Of a DNA stretch of 64,000 bases, positions 41,220 through 50,859 are shown one piece after another (position 1 is the first letter of the stretch; each line of letters begins with the position of its first letter). The notes below the pieces were generated by a model. It saw only the letters and a program-made list of their open reading frames with translations. It did no database searches and was not told the origin of the DNA. Source of the DNA: UBA5189 sp040389445 (GTDB lineage Bacteria; Chloroflexota; Limnocylindria; Limnocylindrales; CSP1-4). The stretch is taken from assembly GCA_040389445.1 (NCBI GenBank), contig JAZJZX010000020.1, positions 1-64,000 on the forward strand, in the 5' to 3' direction. The translations under genes and the position numbers were made by a program.

Positions 41220-41370
41220 TCGACCTTCATCCTCGCCCCGGGTTCCACGAAACTATAGAACATCTGTTCCAGTCCGTGCCCTTGCGGTCGCCGGGCCGGA
41301 CAACGCGTCACATTTTTCGGTCGTGGCGATCCACGGCGACAGAAACGGAGGCAGTTGCCATGGCCGCCCT

Positions 41371-44300
41371 TCACGCGGTAATGACCTGGTAACACACGAG
41401 ATGGATGTCGTCGCGCCCGACGGCCGGTTCCACGGGGACGCGTGGAGCCCGTAGCCCTTCGCCCTGAACGTACGCGACGATCTGGTCGACCTTCGCCGGA
41501 TCCGAGGCATCCGCGCGATCCAGGATCTCCCGAAGCGCTCGACTGACCGTCAAGGGCCACGGCGCCTGGAGCGCCTCGATGACGCGTTCCTGCACGGCAG
41601 GCTCGATCATCATCGCCGCAAACAGCAGCGACACAGCGTCGCGCTGGGCCTTCGGCACGGCTGCGGCGCGCGTTGCCGGATCCAGCTCGGCCTGGCGATC
41701 GGCGAGGATCGCATCACGGGCTCGATCCCAAAGCTCGAACAACCGGACGCGAACGTCATCCGGCAAATTGCGCGCCGTCGTCTCGGTACAACGCGCGAGC
41801 CCGAGCAAGGCCAGCCGGTCCGATGACAGGTCGCCCGGTTCGAGCGCCACGAACCGCCATTCGACGCGCGACCCTGCCCGGGCCGCGAACACGACCCCCG
41901 GAACCTTCGTCGCTCGGAAGCCGGACCCGATGCCCCAAGGCAGCGACTTCAGCTCGCCCTCGCGGGCCTGCATGAGAGCCTGCCGGAGCTCCTCGCGGAA
42001 GACCTCGCCGCTGAACGCGTCCAACTCGGCTTCCTTCTCGTCGATGAAGCTCGAATCTTCGGCAGCGATCCGCTCGATTTCGGCCCGGGTGTCATCGAAC
42101 ACCCGCTCGACGGCGTCATCGCCCGGGATGACGACGGTCTCGACCCCGACCGCGGCGTTTGCCTGGGCGATCTTCCGCCGCAGGTTGGCCTCGAGATCGA
42201 GCAATCGATCCAGCTCCTGATCGGGGAAGAAGGTGTACAGGTGGACGATGTCGTGCTTCGACCCGATCCGGTCGACGCGACCGTTCCGCTGGACGAGGCG
42301 CATCGGGTTCCAGGGCAGGTCGAAGTTGATGACCGTGCCGGCCTGCTGAAGGTTCTGTCCCTCGGCAAGAACATCCGTGGAGAGCATCAGATCGGTCTCC
42401 TCGACGGTCCCGGCTGGCGCGCCCGACGACAACGGGACGAAGGACCAGACGATGTGCTGGCGGGTCTCGGAGCTCGCCGCTCCCGTGGTCACGCCGATCC
42501 GGCCGCGGTAGCGCGCCATCCGCGGATCGGTAGTCGCGTCGAGGAACCGGTGGAGGTAGTCGATCGTGTCGGCGAAGTAGCTGAACAGGACGACCTTGCG
42601 CTCGTCCGCATGCGTGGCGGCTCCGTCGATCCGCGCCAGTGTGTCGAGCAATGCGTCGAGCTTCGGATCGTGGGCCGCGTCGATCGTCGCTGCACGGGCC
42701 AGAAGCGTCCGCAGCAGCTCCCGGTCCGCCGCTACCCGCTCGCGCAGATCTACCACGAGGTACTCGCTGGTCGGCCGTGCGTTTGGATCTTCGGCGAGCA
42801 GCAGGTCGAGGTCCTCGTCGTCGAGCCCAGCGTCGAACGCCTCGGGTGACACCCGCGGAACCGCAACGTACCCGCGATCGAGGATCTCGAGGAAACGGTC
42901 GTGCGACCCGATCATCTTGCCGAGCGTTCGTCGGAACGCCTCGAGACTCGACTCGAACCGCTTGAGGAGCTGGCTGAGCAGCAGGGCGCTCGTGACTTGT
43001 TGAGCCGCCGCGCCGTCGCCGCCGAGGCGGTACAGATCCGGCTGATAGCGGGCCATCGAGAGGCCGCCACCGATCGCCGTGGCGACCTGGTCGAAGAACT
43101 CGCCGGCGTTCGTCGCGTCGGCCGGACGAGCGGAGTCGTAGCCGACGCGATGGAGCTTCGGCGTCGGGAAGACGAGCGGGACCGGACCGTCCGGCGTGTT
43201 GAGCGTCGCGCCTGGGAAGAACCGCTTGATGTGTGTCCGGGTCCGACGGACCGAGACGGCATCAAGGAGCGGGAAGAGATGTGCCGGGGTCAGCGCCTCG
43301 AGGTCGAGCCCGAGCGCCCGCACGATGTACTCGCGCAGGTTCGCGATGCCGATCTCAGCGAACCGGCTCTCCGTTCGAGCGAACAGGAGCAGCTGCCAGT
43401 AGAGGTCCCACAGGCTGTTGTTGACCGGGGTAGCGGTGAGCATGATCAGCCGCTTCTCGACCCCGCCCGCCGCCATCAGGCGGCGCATGGCGCGGTAGTA
43501 GGTCGTTTCCGATGAGCGGAAGGCGTGGGCCTCGTCGATGACGATGCAGCGGTACTCCGACGCGTCGAGCTTGAGGTGCGCCTTGCGTCCGTCGGACCGT
43601 CCGGACTCCGGCGGGTCGCCGACCTGGAGGTCATTGGCGAGTTCCTGGTAGGACACCACCTCGACGGCATACTTCGTATGGGTGGCGAGAAAGCCTTCCC
43701 AGTTCGCATCGCGCAGGCTGGCGGGCGCCACGACGAGCACGCGCCAGCCCTTCGCCTGGAGGTGGAACTCGATGAGCCCACCCGCGGTGAACGTCTTGCC
43801 CAGCCCGACCCCATCCGCGATGAGCACCCCGCCCCATCGGTCGAGGATCCGGAGCGCCCGACTCACACCAAGCTGCTGGAACTCGGTCAGCTGCAGCGTC
43901 GCGCCGGGCGTGCGCGGCAACTCGTCGATCTCCTCGGCGAGCTCGGCGCCATACAACTCGTAGAGCATCCGCAGGTAGATCGTGTGCGGGTCGTAGTCGA
44001 TTTCCAAGGGCCGATAGACGCCGGCAAGATCGAACGCCTCGGCTTGGTCCCAGAGATCGTCGAACCAGGCGCGAGCAGCCTTGACTTGATGCGGCGCGTA
44101 GGCGCCGAGATCGAGTTCGAGATTGTGAAGGAGGCCCGCCGCCGTGAAGTTGGCGGAACCGGCGAGGACGCCCGCCTCGTCGCCGAAGATGAATGCCTTG
44201 CCGTGGAGGAATTCGCGCCGGTAGATCTTGACCTCGGTCGTCGGACGGTCCAGAAATGCGACGAGGCGCTCGACCGCAGAGATCGCCTCGGGCGCGAACG

Positions 44301-44625
44301 GGACAAGGTCACGATCGGCTTCCAGCGATGCCCGCAGCTCGCCGAGCCGCTCCCGGAGCGGCTGCTCGGTGGGCGGCGTCCCCGGCAGGACGGTGCGGCG
44401 TGGGCGCGCAGGCTCGGGCTCGGAACCTAGAAGAATACGGACGCCAGGGGCGGCTTCCAGCGCGTCGGCGATGACCGAGAAGCCGCCGAGATTGAAGTAG
44501 CCCGAAGCGATCGCGATCTCGTGCGCGTTCCTGTAGTAGGCGGCGGCCCGGCGGATCGCCTCGCCGACGGTGTTCGCGTCGCGGTTATCGATGAACTCGC
44601 GTCGTTCGCCGGTCACGACGTCCAC
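41371..44625 (-). CDS. SNF2-type helicase with N-terminal phospholipase D-like domain
   Basis: The 1084-residue protein has a PLD-like domain in the first ~230 residues, with one HKD-type motif (LHGKAFIFGDE, then GSANFT). An SNF2/superfamily 2 motor follows: Walker A ADGVGLGKTF, DEAH in VIDEAHAF, TATPVNN (motif III), and QRNGRVDRIG (motif VI). The last ~250 residues are helical. Such fusions sit with methyltransferases in DNA-restriction systems and probably translocate on and cut DNA. It starts at GTG 44625; GTG 44616 would give a GTGA overlap with the methyltransferase stop. Confidence 0.88.
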   Translation of the reverse strand: MDVVTGERREFIDNRDANTVGEAIRRAAAYYRNAHEIAIASGYFNLGGFSVIADALEAAPGVRILLGSEPEPARPRRTVLPGTPPTEQPLRERLGELRASLEADRDLVPFAPEAISAVERLVAFLDRPTTEVKIYRREFLHGKAFIFGDEAGVLAGSANFTAAGLLHNLELDLGAYAPHQVKAARAWFDDLWDQAEAFDLAGVYRPLEIDYDPHTIYLRMLYELYGAELAEEIDELPRTPGATLQLTEFQQLGVSRALRILDRWGGVLIADGVGLGKTFTAGGLIEFHLQAKGWRVLVVAPASLRDANWEGFLATHTKYAVEVVSYQELANDLQVGDPPESGRSDGRKAHLKLDASEYRCIVIDEAHAFRSSETTYYRAMRRLMAAGGVEKRLIMLTATPVNNSLWDLYWQLLLFARTESRFAEIGIANLREYIVRALGLDLEALTPAHLFPLLDAVSVRRTRTHIKRFFPGATLNTPDGPVPLVFPTPKLHRVGYDSARPADATNAGEFFDQVATAIGGGLSMARYQPDLYRLGGDGAAAQQVTSALLLSQLLKRFESSLEAFRRTLGKMIGSHDRFLEILDRGYVAVPRVSPEAFDAGLDDEDLDLLLAEDPNARPTSEYLVVDLRERVAADRELLRTLLARAATIDAAHDPKLDALLDTLARIDGAATHADERKVVLFSYFADTIDYLHRFLDATTDPRMARYRGRIGVTTGAASSETRQHIVWSFVPLSSGAPAGTVEETDLMLSTDVLAEGQNLQQAGTVINFDLPWNPMRLVQRNGRVDRIGSKHDIVHLYTFFPDQELDRLLDLEANLRRKIAQANAAVGVETVVIPGDDAVERVFDDTRAEIERIAAEDSSFIDEKEAELDAFSGEVFREELRQALMQAREGELKSLPWGIGSGFRATKVPGVVFAARAGSRVEWRFVALEPGDLSSDRLALLGLARCTETTARNLPDDVRVRLFELWDRARDAILADRQAELDPATRAAAVPKAQRDAVSLLFAAMMIEPAVQERVIEALQAPWPLTVSRALREILDRADASDPAKVDQIVAYVQGEGLRAPRVPVEPAVGRDDIHLVCYQVITA

Positions 44626-47600
44626 CGATCGAAGTGCGCGAGGACCGCGGCCCTCCGCCCGGGCGATACGCCCGCCTCAGTCGCCGGGAAGTCCTCGAAG
44701 ATCAGCTCGAGTTCATCGCGGTCGACCCCGTACAGGTTCGCGACGAGAGCGTCCAGTTCGGCGATCATCGCCGCCTTCTCGGCTGGCTCAACCGGGCCGA
44801 AGACTACGTCGGTGGCCTCAGCGAACTCGGCGTACCGCTCGTCTATGCAGGCGAGGCGGGCTGCCAGCTCGACGACGCGCCGCCATCGCGGATCCTCCCG
44901 AGTCGGTCGTGGCACGGGCAGGCTGTTGAGGATGAACAGGTTCAGGTTTCGTTCAACCCGGCGTCGCGCGAACCAATCGAACGCGACCGATGCCATCACG
45001 CCAAGCAAGAACGCTTGATCTCGCTCGTCCCCAGAGGGCCAGATCAGCGACGGCGCCTTGTTGTGTGAGAAGACCTTGGGTGGCACCAGACAGGCGATGA
45101 CGGTACGAGCATTCAGGCGGTTCGTAACGTCCCTGAACAGAATCCGAGGCCGATGGTGCGGCAAGGTTGTCGGGTCGGCGACCACTGATCTAGGGAAATC
45201 TCGCCAAACTGAGGAATGGGCGCGACGTCGCTGCAGTTCCGCGAGGCCTACCTCAGGCTCTAGGACGAATTGGAGCTCCCCGTCCTTTCGCCAGGCTTCA
45301 GGTTCCCACAGAGCGAACGCGCGCCCACCGTAGACGGGCCATCCATCAGTCGATCCAACCTCCTTCAGGAGGCCGTTCTTCCGCTCGATGGTCACGTTGA
45401 ATTCCATCCACGGCACGGCTCGCCATCCAGGACGGGTAGAGGCGAACGGAGAATGGGTCGTGATCGTCCGCTGGTAGAGACGAGCTGCACGAGCGTTTGG
45501 GAGCAAGGGCACCGCGAGTCCACGATCCGCTTGGCGTAATTCGTCCAGGGTCCACTCGATGCGGGCCTTATCGATCGCGTCGAAGTCCTCCCGGCCCGAA
45601 GCCACAGTGGAAACGGACAGCTTCCTTTCCGTTGCTGGACCGATCTTCGCCGCAAGGAGCACGACCGAGTATTGGGCGTGAACGTCCGAGAACATCCATT
45701 GCTTGCTATTGAGAATAATGTCGAGGGACACATCGGTCGAGGACCCAAGGAGTCGCTCGCGGAACGGCGCGGACCCTTCGCCTCCGAAGGCCGTGCGAGG
45801 AAGTACGACGCCGAGGCGACCTCCATCACGTAGCAAGTCCAGGAATCGTTCAGCGAATGCCTTGTAGAGGTCCGGATTCCCACTCTTCGTAAGTGCAAAC
45901 CGCGCAGCGAGGTACCTTCGGAGAGCAGCCTTTAGCGCGTCCTCTCGCATATAGCGCTCGTGAACGGTGACGTACCGTTCTTCGAGTTCCCGCATTCGTC
46001 GATCCCGCTCGACGGCAGATGACGTGGCCTTCAGTCCAGGGATATATCGAACGAACCACTGGAGCCGCTCAAGGGTCACCTCCTCCCACGGCGGGTTCCC
46101 GAGGATGACATCGAAGCCAGGCCGTCCCGCGCGGAGGAAGACCGCCGGAAACGCGAGTCTCCAGTGGAGCGCGGCGTGCGCCCGCGCTGCGGTCCGAGCC
46201 CTCCCGAGAGCGGCCGCGGTGCCGATTGATAGGTCGCCTTCGATGATGTGGTCGGCCTCAATCTCGAGGGCCCGGAAGTCCTCCTCGACGAGAGGACCCG
46301 CGGTCAAGATGTCGTAAAAATCGTGGAGTCCGGCCGTCGCGCCTTCCAGTTGCGCTTGAATCTCGCGACCTCGCGCAATGTCCCCAAGCTCGAGATCGTT
46401 GATCGACGCGACCTCGCCTGCTCGTCGGGCGGCGTCCTCCTCGCGCATGATCGCGAAGAGCCCGAGCCCGGGGACAATGCCGCCGACCCCGACTAAAGAG
46501 TTTCCATGCTGGAGATTCGCACCGAGATAGCTGAGGGGCAAACCTGGGACGAGGCTATGGAGCCACAGCCCGAGGCGCGCCAGCTCGACTGCCATCTCGT
46601 TGTAGTCGACGCCGTAGATGCAGCGCTTCAGGACGATCCTACGGAGGAGGTCCACGTCGGCGACCCTGTCGCCGAGCTGTGGAGCGCCGTAGCCATCACC
46701 AACGGCGTTCAGCCGCTCCCGAGCCCGCTCCAACTCGGCGCGGACCGCTCGGTTCGGGTGGGCTGCGAGATACGCGGCGTACCGTTCGGTCAGCGCATCG
46801 AGCGCGGCCACAAGAAAGTGGCCTGAGCCCATCGCCAGGTCGGCGACGCGGAAGTCGAACAGAGTCGCGGCAGGTAGGTCGAGATCATCGCCGACGCGCC
46901 CGAGGTGTTCGTCGATCGCAGGCCGAAGCGCTTTGTCGATGAGACGATCGACCGCGAACACGGGGGTGTAGTAGGAACCTGTCGCCTTGCGGCCGCCCTG
47001 TGGCGAGCGGATGTGCGGTGCGCCGACCGGGACGTCGACGACCTCACCCGGCCCGGCCGGCACGTATGGCTCGCCTTCGCCGCGGCGGTCGATCCGCAGG
47101 TTCTGTGTAGCGAACGCGACCTCGTAGCTGAGGAGTCCCTCGTAGATTGTCCCGATGTGGCGGACTCCAACGTCGCCGAAGTCGATCTTGCCCGTCTGGC
47201 CGTCCGGACCAACGTCCCACCCGAGCGCGACAAGTGCGGGGCCGACGACCGCGTTCGGTAGCTCGATCCGGCGCAAAAGCCCACCGTCCAGGCCCTCGTC
47301 CGCGAATAGCCCCCCGTCGTACGGCGGAACTCCCCAGTCGGCATTCCCGTTCGCGATGGCGGCGAAGAGTTGATTCAGCTCGGACCAGAGACTCGTCGCC
47401 ATGGGATCGAACGTGTGGCCGGCGCTTTGGCGCTCCGCGGAGGAGATGACGATCCGGGTGATCGAATGCGTTCGGTACTCGGCGTTCCCCATCGGCAGGA
47501 GGTCGCGATCCTCGGCGTAGAGGAGGAAGAGGAGCCGGAACAGCACCACGAGGGTCGCCCGGTACAGCTCCTCCTCGTTGGGGCGGGGATCGACGCGCGC

Positions 47601-48602
47601 CCGTGCCGCCACATGGATGCCGCGCACGAGTCGGTCGACGACATCCTCGTAGAGGCGCTCGGTGAACCTTTCGCGGAGGCCGACGGCGTATCGGCCCGAT
47701 CCTGCCCGGATTCGTTCGAGGCGGCCATTCGGTCGGAGAGCGTCCGGGGCCGCGAGGGCGCCGAGCAATGGCGCCCAGTTCGCCGGCAACAGGCTCGTGT
47801 CGAACTCGACGTAGGCGGCCGACGCCGCGCCTTCATCCAGCGACTCCTCGCCGCGAAGGGAGTAAATCCGGAGGAGCGATCCCGCCACGAGTAACGCATG
47901 GTCGAGCCCAAGTTCGCGAGCGCGCTTCAGGGCGATCGCTGAAGGCGGTGCGGCCTGGCCGGCCCCGACCCGGTCGAGGCTCGCCCCGTCGTCGTAGACA
48001 TGCGCGAGCGCGACCGCGGTGCCACCGTCCTGGACCCGGTACTCCTTCGGGCCGGTCGTTTCGAGGCGATACCCGAGGGCGCGGATCAGCGCCTCGCCGA
48101 CCTGGCCGAGGGCTCGATCGCCGCCTTCGGCCGCCTCGGTCCAGTCGGGCCGTGCCTCGCGGCGGATCACCTGGGTGACGTAGTGGGTGCTGACGAGGCC
48201 GCGGTTGCGGAACCCCGGAACCTGTCCGCTGCCCTGGGCGCGGTTGATCAGGTCGATCGCTCGCCGAGTCGCCGGAACAGGCAACTCGTTGAGGACGCTT
48301 GCGAAGATGCGCTCCGCGAGGGCGACCTGGATCGTGGCCACCGGCGGTGGCGTGCCCTCGGGGCCACAAACCAGCACTTGGTCAGGCCCGAGAATCGAGA
48401 AGACGATCACGGGTCGCGCCTGACCGGCGCGACGTGCGGTCCACGCTTGGCGCATCCGAGCCGGCGTGGCGTTTTGCTCGAGAGCCACTTCGGCTATTTC
48501 AATGCCGACGCCCGCTGCGTTGAGCTGGCCCTGCCAGATCCGAGTCGCCCGGCCGCCCGCAACGGCCACGTCGCGAAGGAGCGGCTCGCGCCCGAGATCC
48601 AT
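44613..48602 (-). CDS. Large N6-adenine DNA methyltransferase (Eco57I/type IIG-like)
   Basis: The 1329-residue protein has a class gamma-like adenine methyltransferase core: GSYYTPV, motif I LAMGSGHFLVAALD, the catalytic motif IV ILGNPPWEEV, and YKAFAERFLDLLRDGG. Flanking regions include an N-terminal part (~1-330) without a clear motif and a C-terminal region resembling target-recognition domains (KVFSHNKAP, FNVTIERKNGLLKE). It resembles the COG1002 enzymes of type IIG, BREX and DISARM systems. No nuclease motif is obvious in it, so cutting would fall to its partners. The 13-bp overlap with the helicase gene makes one operon. Confidence 0.88.
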   Translation of the reverse strand: MDLGREPLLRDVAVAGGRATRIWQGQLNAAGVGIEIAEVALEQNATPARMRQAWTARRAGQARPVIVFSILGPDQVLVCGPEGTPPPVATIQVALAERIFASVLNELPVPATRRAIDLINRAQGSGQVPGFRNRGLVSTHYVTQVIRREARPDWTEAAEGGDRALGQVGEALIRALGYRLETTGPKEYRVQDGGTAVALAHVYDDGASLDRVGAGQAAPPSAIALKRARELGLDHALLVAGSLLRIYSLRGEESLDEGAASAAYVEFDTSLLPANWAPLLGALAAPDALRPNGRLERIRAGSGRYAVGLRERFTERLYEDVVDRLVRGIHVAARARVDPRPNEEELYRATLVVLFRLLFLLYAEDRDLLPMGNAEYRTHSITRIVISSAERQSAGHTFDPMATSLWSELNQLFAAIANGNADWGVPPYDGGLFADEGLDGGLLRRIELPNAVVGPALVALGWDVGPDGQTGKIDFGDVGVRHIGTIYEGLLSYEVAFATQNLRIDRRGEGEPYVPAGPGEVVDVPVGAPHIRSPQGGRKATGSYYTPVFAVDRLIDKALRPAIDEHLGRVGDDLDLPAATLFDFRVADLAMGSGHFLVAALDALTERYAAYLAAHPNRAVRAELERARERLNAVGDGYGAPQLGDRVADVDLLRRIVLKRCIYGVDYNEMAVELARLGLWLHSLVPGLPLSYLGANLQHGNSLVGVGGIVPGLGLFAIMREEDAARRAGEVASINDLELGDIARGREIQAQLEGATAGLHDFYDILTAGPLVEEDFRALEIEADHIIEGDLSIGTAAALGRARTAARAHAALHWRLAFPAVFLRAGRPGFDVILGNPPWEEVTLERLQWFVRYIPGLKATSSAVERDRRMRELEERYVTVHERYMREDALKAALRRYLAARFALTKSGNPDLYKAFAERFLDLLRDGGRLGVVLPRTAFGGEGSAPFRERLLGSSTDVSLDIILNSKQWMFSDVHAQYSVVLLAAKIGPATERKLSVSTVASGREDFDAIDKARIEWTLDELRQADRGLAVPLLPNARAARLYQRTITTHSPFASTRPGWRAVPWMEFNVTIERKNGLLKEVGSTDGWPVYGGRAFALWEPEAWRKDGELQFVLEPEVGLAELQRRRAHSSVWRDFPRSVVADPTTLPHHRPRILFRDVTNRLNARTVIACLVPPKVFSHNKAPSLIWPSGDERDQAFLLGVMASVAFDWFARRRVERNLNLFILNSLPVPRPTREDPRWRRVVELAARLACIDERYAEFAEATDVVFGPVEPAEKAAMIAELDALVANLYGVDRDELELIFEDFPATEAGVSPGRRAAVLAHFDRWTS

Positions 48603-48938
48603 TAGCAGGTTGCCGCGTCGTTGAGGCGTCGCGCACTCCGCCCACCGGTGCGGATGGCTTCGGATCGGCGCGTTGACATCGGCGGACTCCTCACGCGGCC
48701 ATTAGACTTGGCCGCGTCCTCCATCAAGGACCCGTCGGGCAGGGGGCTGACCCGGCAGGGAGAGTGTACCGGGCGGACGGCCTGCCTCGCGAACCCCGGG
48801 GCTGACGAGGACGGCGCCACGGCCATGTGCGGATCAGGCCGGCCCTCACTGGCATGACCACCCTCCGCATCTCGGTATGCCCGTCCGTTACTGTACGTCG
48901 AGTCGTGGTGACCAACCTGAACGGCGGCAGCAGGCGAC
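48603..48938. other. Divergent intergenic region
   Basis: Only control sequence for the leftward methyltransferase operon and the rightward DUF262 gene is expected here. I see no convincing pair of -35 and -10 boxes; gttactgtacgtc near 48890 is the most AT-rich candidate for the rightward gene. Confidence 0.4.
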
Positions 48939-50687
48939 ATGGGAGGCTCGAAGACGGCGTCGGCGCTCAGGATCGAGCACAAGGACCCGGAGATCGTCGT
49001 CGTTCTCCAGACGAGCCTGTTCCGAGTGCCTCGGTTCCAGCGGTCCTACGTGTGGCAGACGGAGCAGGTCATCGAGTTCGCACAGGACCTCTGGGACGGG
49101 TTCCACGGCCGCAAGACATGGTTCATTGGGACGATCATCGTCGCGAAGAGCGCGAAGATCGGGAGGCTCGGCCCCGCGCTCGATGTCATCGACGGGCAGC
49201 AGCGGCTGATCACGCTGTTCGTCTGGCTCGCGGCTCTTCGTGATGAGTGCCGCGTGCGCACGATCAACGACCTCGCGGACTTCGTCGACGCGACGTATCT
49301 GCGCGACAAATCACCGATGGCGCCAACCGGAGGTCAACCTCGCCTGACGATTGGTGAGGGCGAGATCAACAGCTTCTTCCAGGCGCTCGTCATTGATGGG
49401 AAGCCAACTCGTCCGCCGCTTCATGGTTCAGAGGAGCGGATTCAAACCGCGTTCGACCGGTTCCGCGAATCGATCACTGTCCGGCTCGACGATCCGTCTA
49501 CGCCGAACCAGCACGATCTCGTCGCCGACGTCCTCGAGTGGCTCAAGGAGTCGCTGCACGCATTCGTCGCCGTGGCACCTGATCTCGCTAGCGCGAGCAA
49601 GGTGTTCGACCTTATGAACTCCCGCGGCCGGCCGCTCGAGGCCTCCGACCTGCTCAAGAGCTACCTGTTCTACGTCACAGGTGGTGCGGCTGCGAGCGAG
49701 TGGGCCACGGTCGCCCAGACGTTCGATCCGGTCGCCGCCGATGCAGAGGCCGTCCCGGAGATCGACACCTTCATCCGGCACCAGTGGTTCTCACGGCACC
49801 CCATACCGTCCGGGAAGCAGCAGCGGGGCGCCCCGTCAAAGCGGGCGACTCAGGACCTGATTCGAGCCGAGGCGGCAGACAGGCCGTCGGCCCTCAAATA
49901 CCTCGGCGAGCTTCGGTCAGACGCCGAGATGTACGTGCAGCTCGCGCGCCCGACGCAGCAGTACTGGGAGAGGAGGAGCGGAAAAGGCGTCTTCGAGGCC
50001 CTCCAGGACCTCAACGTGATCAAGGTCGAGGTCTTCCGACCGCTCATCCTCGCGGTTGTGCGGACGTTCTCGCCGAACGAGCAAATCTTGTTCCTGCGTT
50101 CCCTGTTGTCGTGGGCCTTCCGCAAGAAGGTGGTGACCGGCAAGCTCGGATCCGGGGAGGACGAGGAGATGTACTTCGCGGCCGCATCTAAGGTGAGTGT
50201 CGGCACGGCTCGCACCACCAAGGACGTGCTGACTCTCCTCGACATCCCCGATGACACTCGCTTCAAGCAGTCTTTCCGTAGCCTGAACATCGCGGCACGT
50301 CAGGCTCGCTTCGTTCTCGGCCGTCTTGAGGATGTAATTGAGGGTTCGGGCGAGCGTTCGACGAAGTGGGACGACATGACCCTCGAGCACATCCTGCCTG
50401 AGAGTCCCGCCCGTCTGCCGGGTTGGCCGACCTTCACTGCTGAGCAGCACCGCAGCTACCGACAGAACATCGGCAACCTCACACTCCTCCGGAAGGTGCC
50501 GAACGAGCGGGCCGGCAACGGCCCATTCGCGACCAAGATCAGGGCCTACGGCGCCTCGGTCCTGAAGATCACGAATTCGATCCCCGGGTACGGATCATGG
50601 ACACCCGAGGCCGTCGAGAAGCGGGCCGCGTGGTTCGCTGACTACTCCATCGAAGCTTGGCCCCTACTTGCTCCGCCGACGAAGTGA
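48939..50687 (+). CDS. DUF262/DUF1524 (GmrSD-like) protein
   Basis: The 582-residue protein joins an N-terminal DUF262 domain, with RVPRFQRSYVW and the nucleotide-binding signature DVIDGQQRLIT, to a C-terminal DUF1524 HNH-type nuclease with LEHILPES and QNIGNLTLL followed by Asn. This is the plan of the modification-dependent GmrSD/BrxU-type restriction factors, in which NTP binding by DUF262 controls cutting by the HNH domain. It is divergent from the methyltransferase operon and may be an independent type IV-like system or an add-on to it. Confidence 0.88.
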   Translation: MGGSKTASALRIEHKDPEIVVVLQTSLFRVPRFQRSYVWQTEQVIEFAQDLWDGFHGRKTWFIGTIIVAKSAKIGRLGPALDVIDGQQRLITLFVWLAALRDECRVRTINDLADFVDATYLRDKSPMAPTGGQPRLTIGEGEINSFFQALVIDGKPTRPPLHGSEERIQTAFDRFRESITVRLDDPSTPNQHDLVADVLEWLKESLHAFVAVAPDLASASKVFDLMNSRGRPLEASDLLKSYLFYVTGGAAASEWATVAQTFDPVAADAEAVPEIDTFIRHQWFSRHPIPSGKQQRGAPSKRATQDLIRAEAADRPSALKYLGELRSDAEMYVQLARPTQQYWERRSGKGVFEALQDLNVIKVEVFRPLILAVVRTFSPNEQILFLRSLLSWAFRKKVVTGKLGSGEDEEMYFAAASKVSVGTARTTKDVLTLLDIPDDTRFKQSFRSLNIAARQARFVLGRLEDVIEGSGERSTKWDDMTLEHILPESPARLPGWPTFTAEQHRSYRQNIGNLTLLRKVPNERAGNGPFATKIRAYGASVLKITNSIPGYGSWTPEAVEKRAAWFADYSIEAWPLLAPPTK

Positions 50688-50859
50688 GCCGAGTCGCTCG
50701 TTCGATCTGGCTAGCCAAGGTCCAGTCGTCTTGGCGGCGGGAGTCTCTGGTTCGGCGGACCTCGTCGATCCGGGCGGGAGCCCCGTGGTCGGGCACGGCG
50801 AGGGCGATGTCGAGATACCTCGCGTCCTCGCGATCACGCGGCCTTCGGGCGACGGTCAA
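50569..50859 (-). CDS. Possible small ORF coupled to dprA
   Basis: A 96-codon frame starts at a TTG that overlaps the dprA stop (TTGA, 50856-50859). Its first ~58 residues (ARRPRDREDARYLDIALAV and following) lie in otherwise unassigned DNA and look acidic/basic like a soluble domain, but the second half is antisense to the DUF262 gene. It could be a truncated third gene of the operon. I would not rely on it. Confidence 0.25.
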   Translation of the reverse strand: MTVARRPRDREDARYLDIALAVPDHGAPARIDEVRRTRDSRRQDDWTLASQIERATRLTSSAEQVGAKLRWSSQRTTRPASRRPRVSMIRTRGSNS

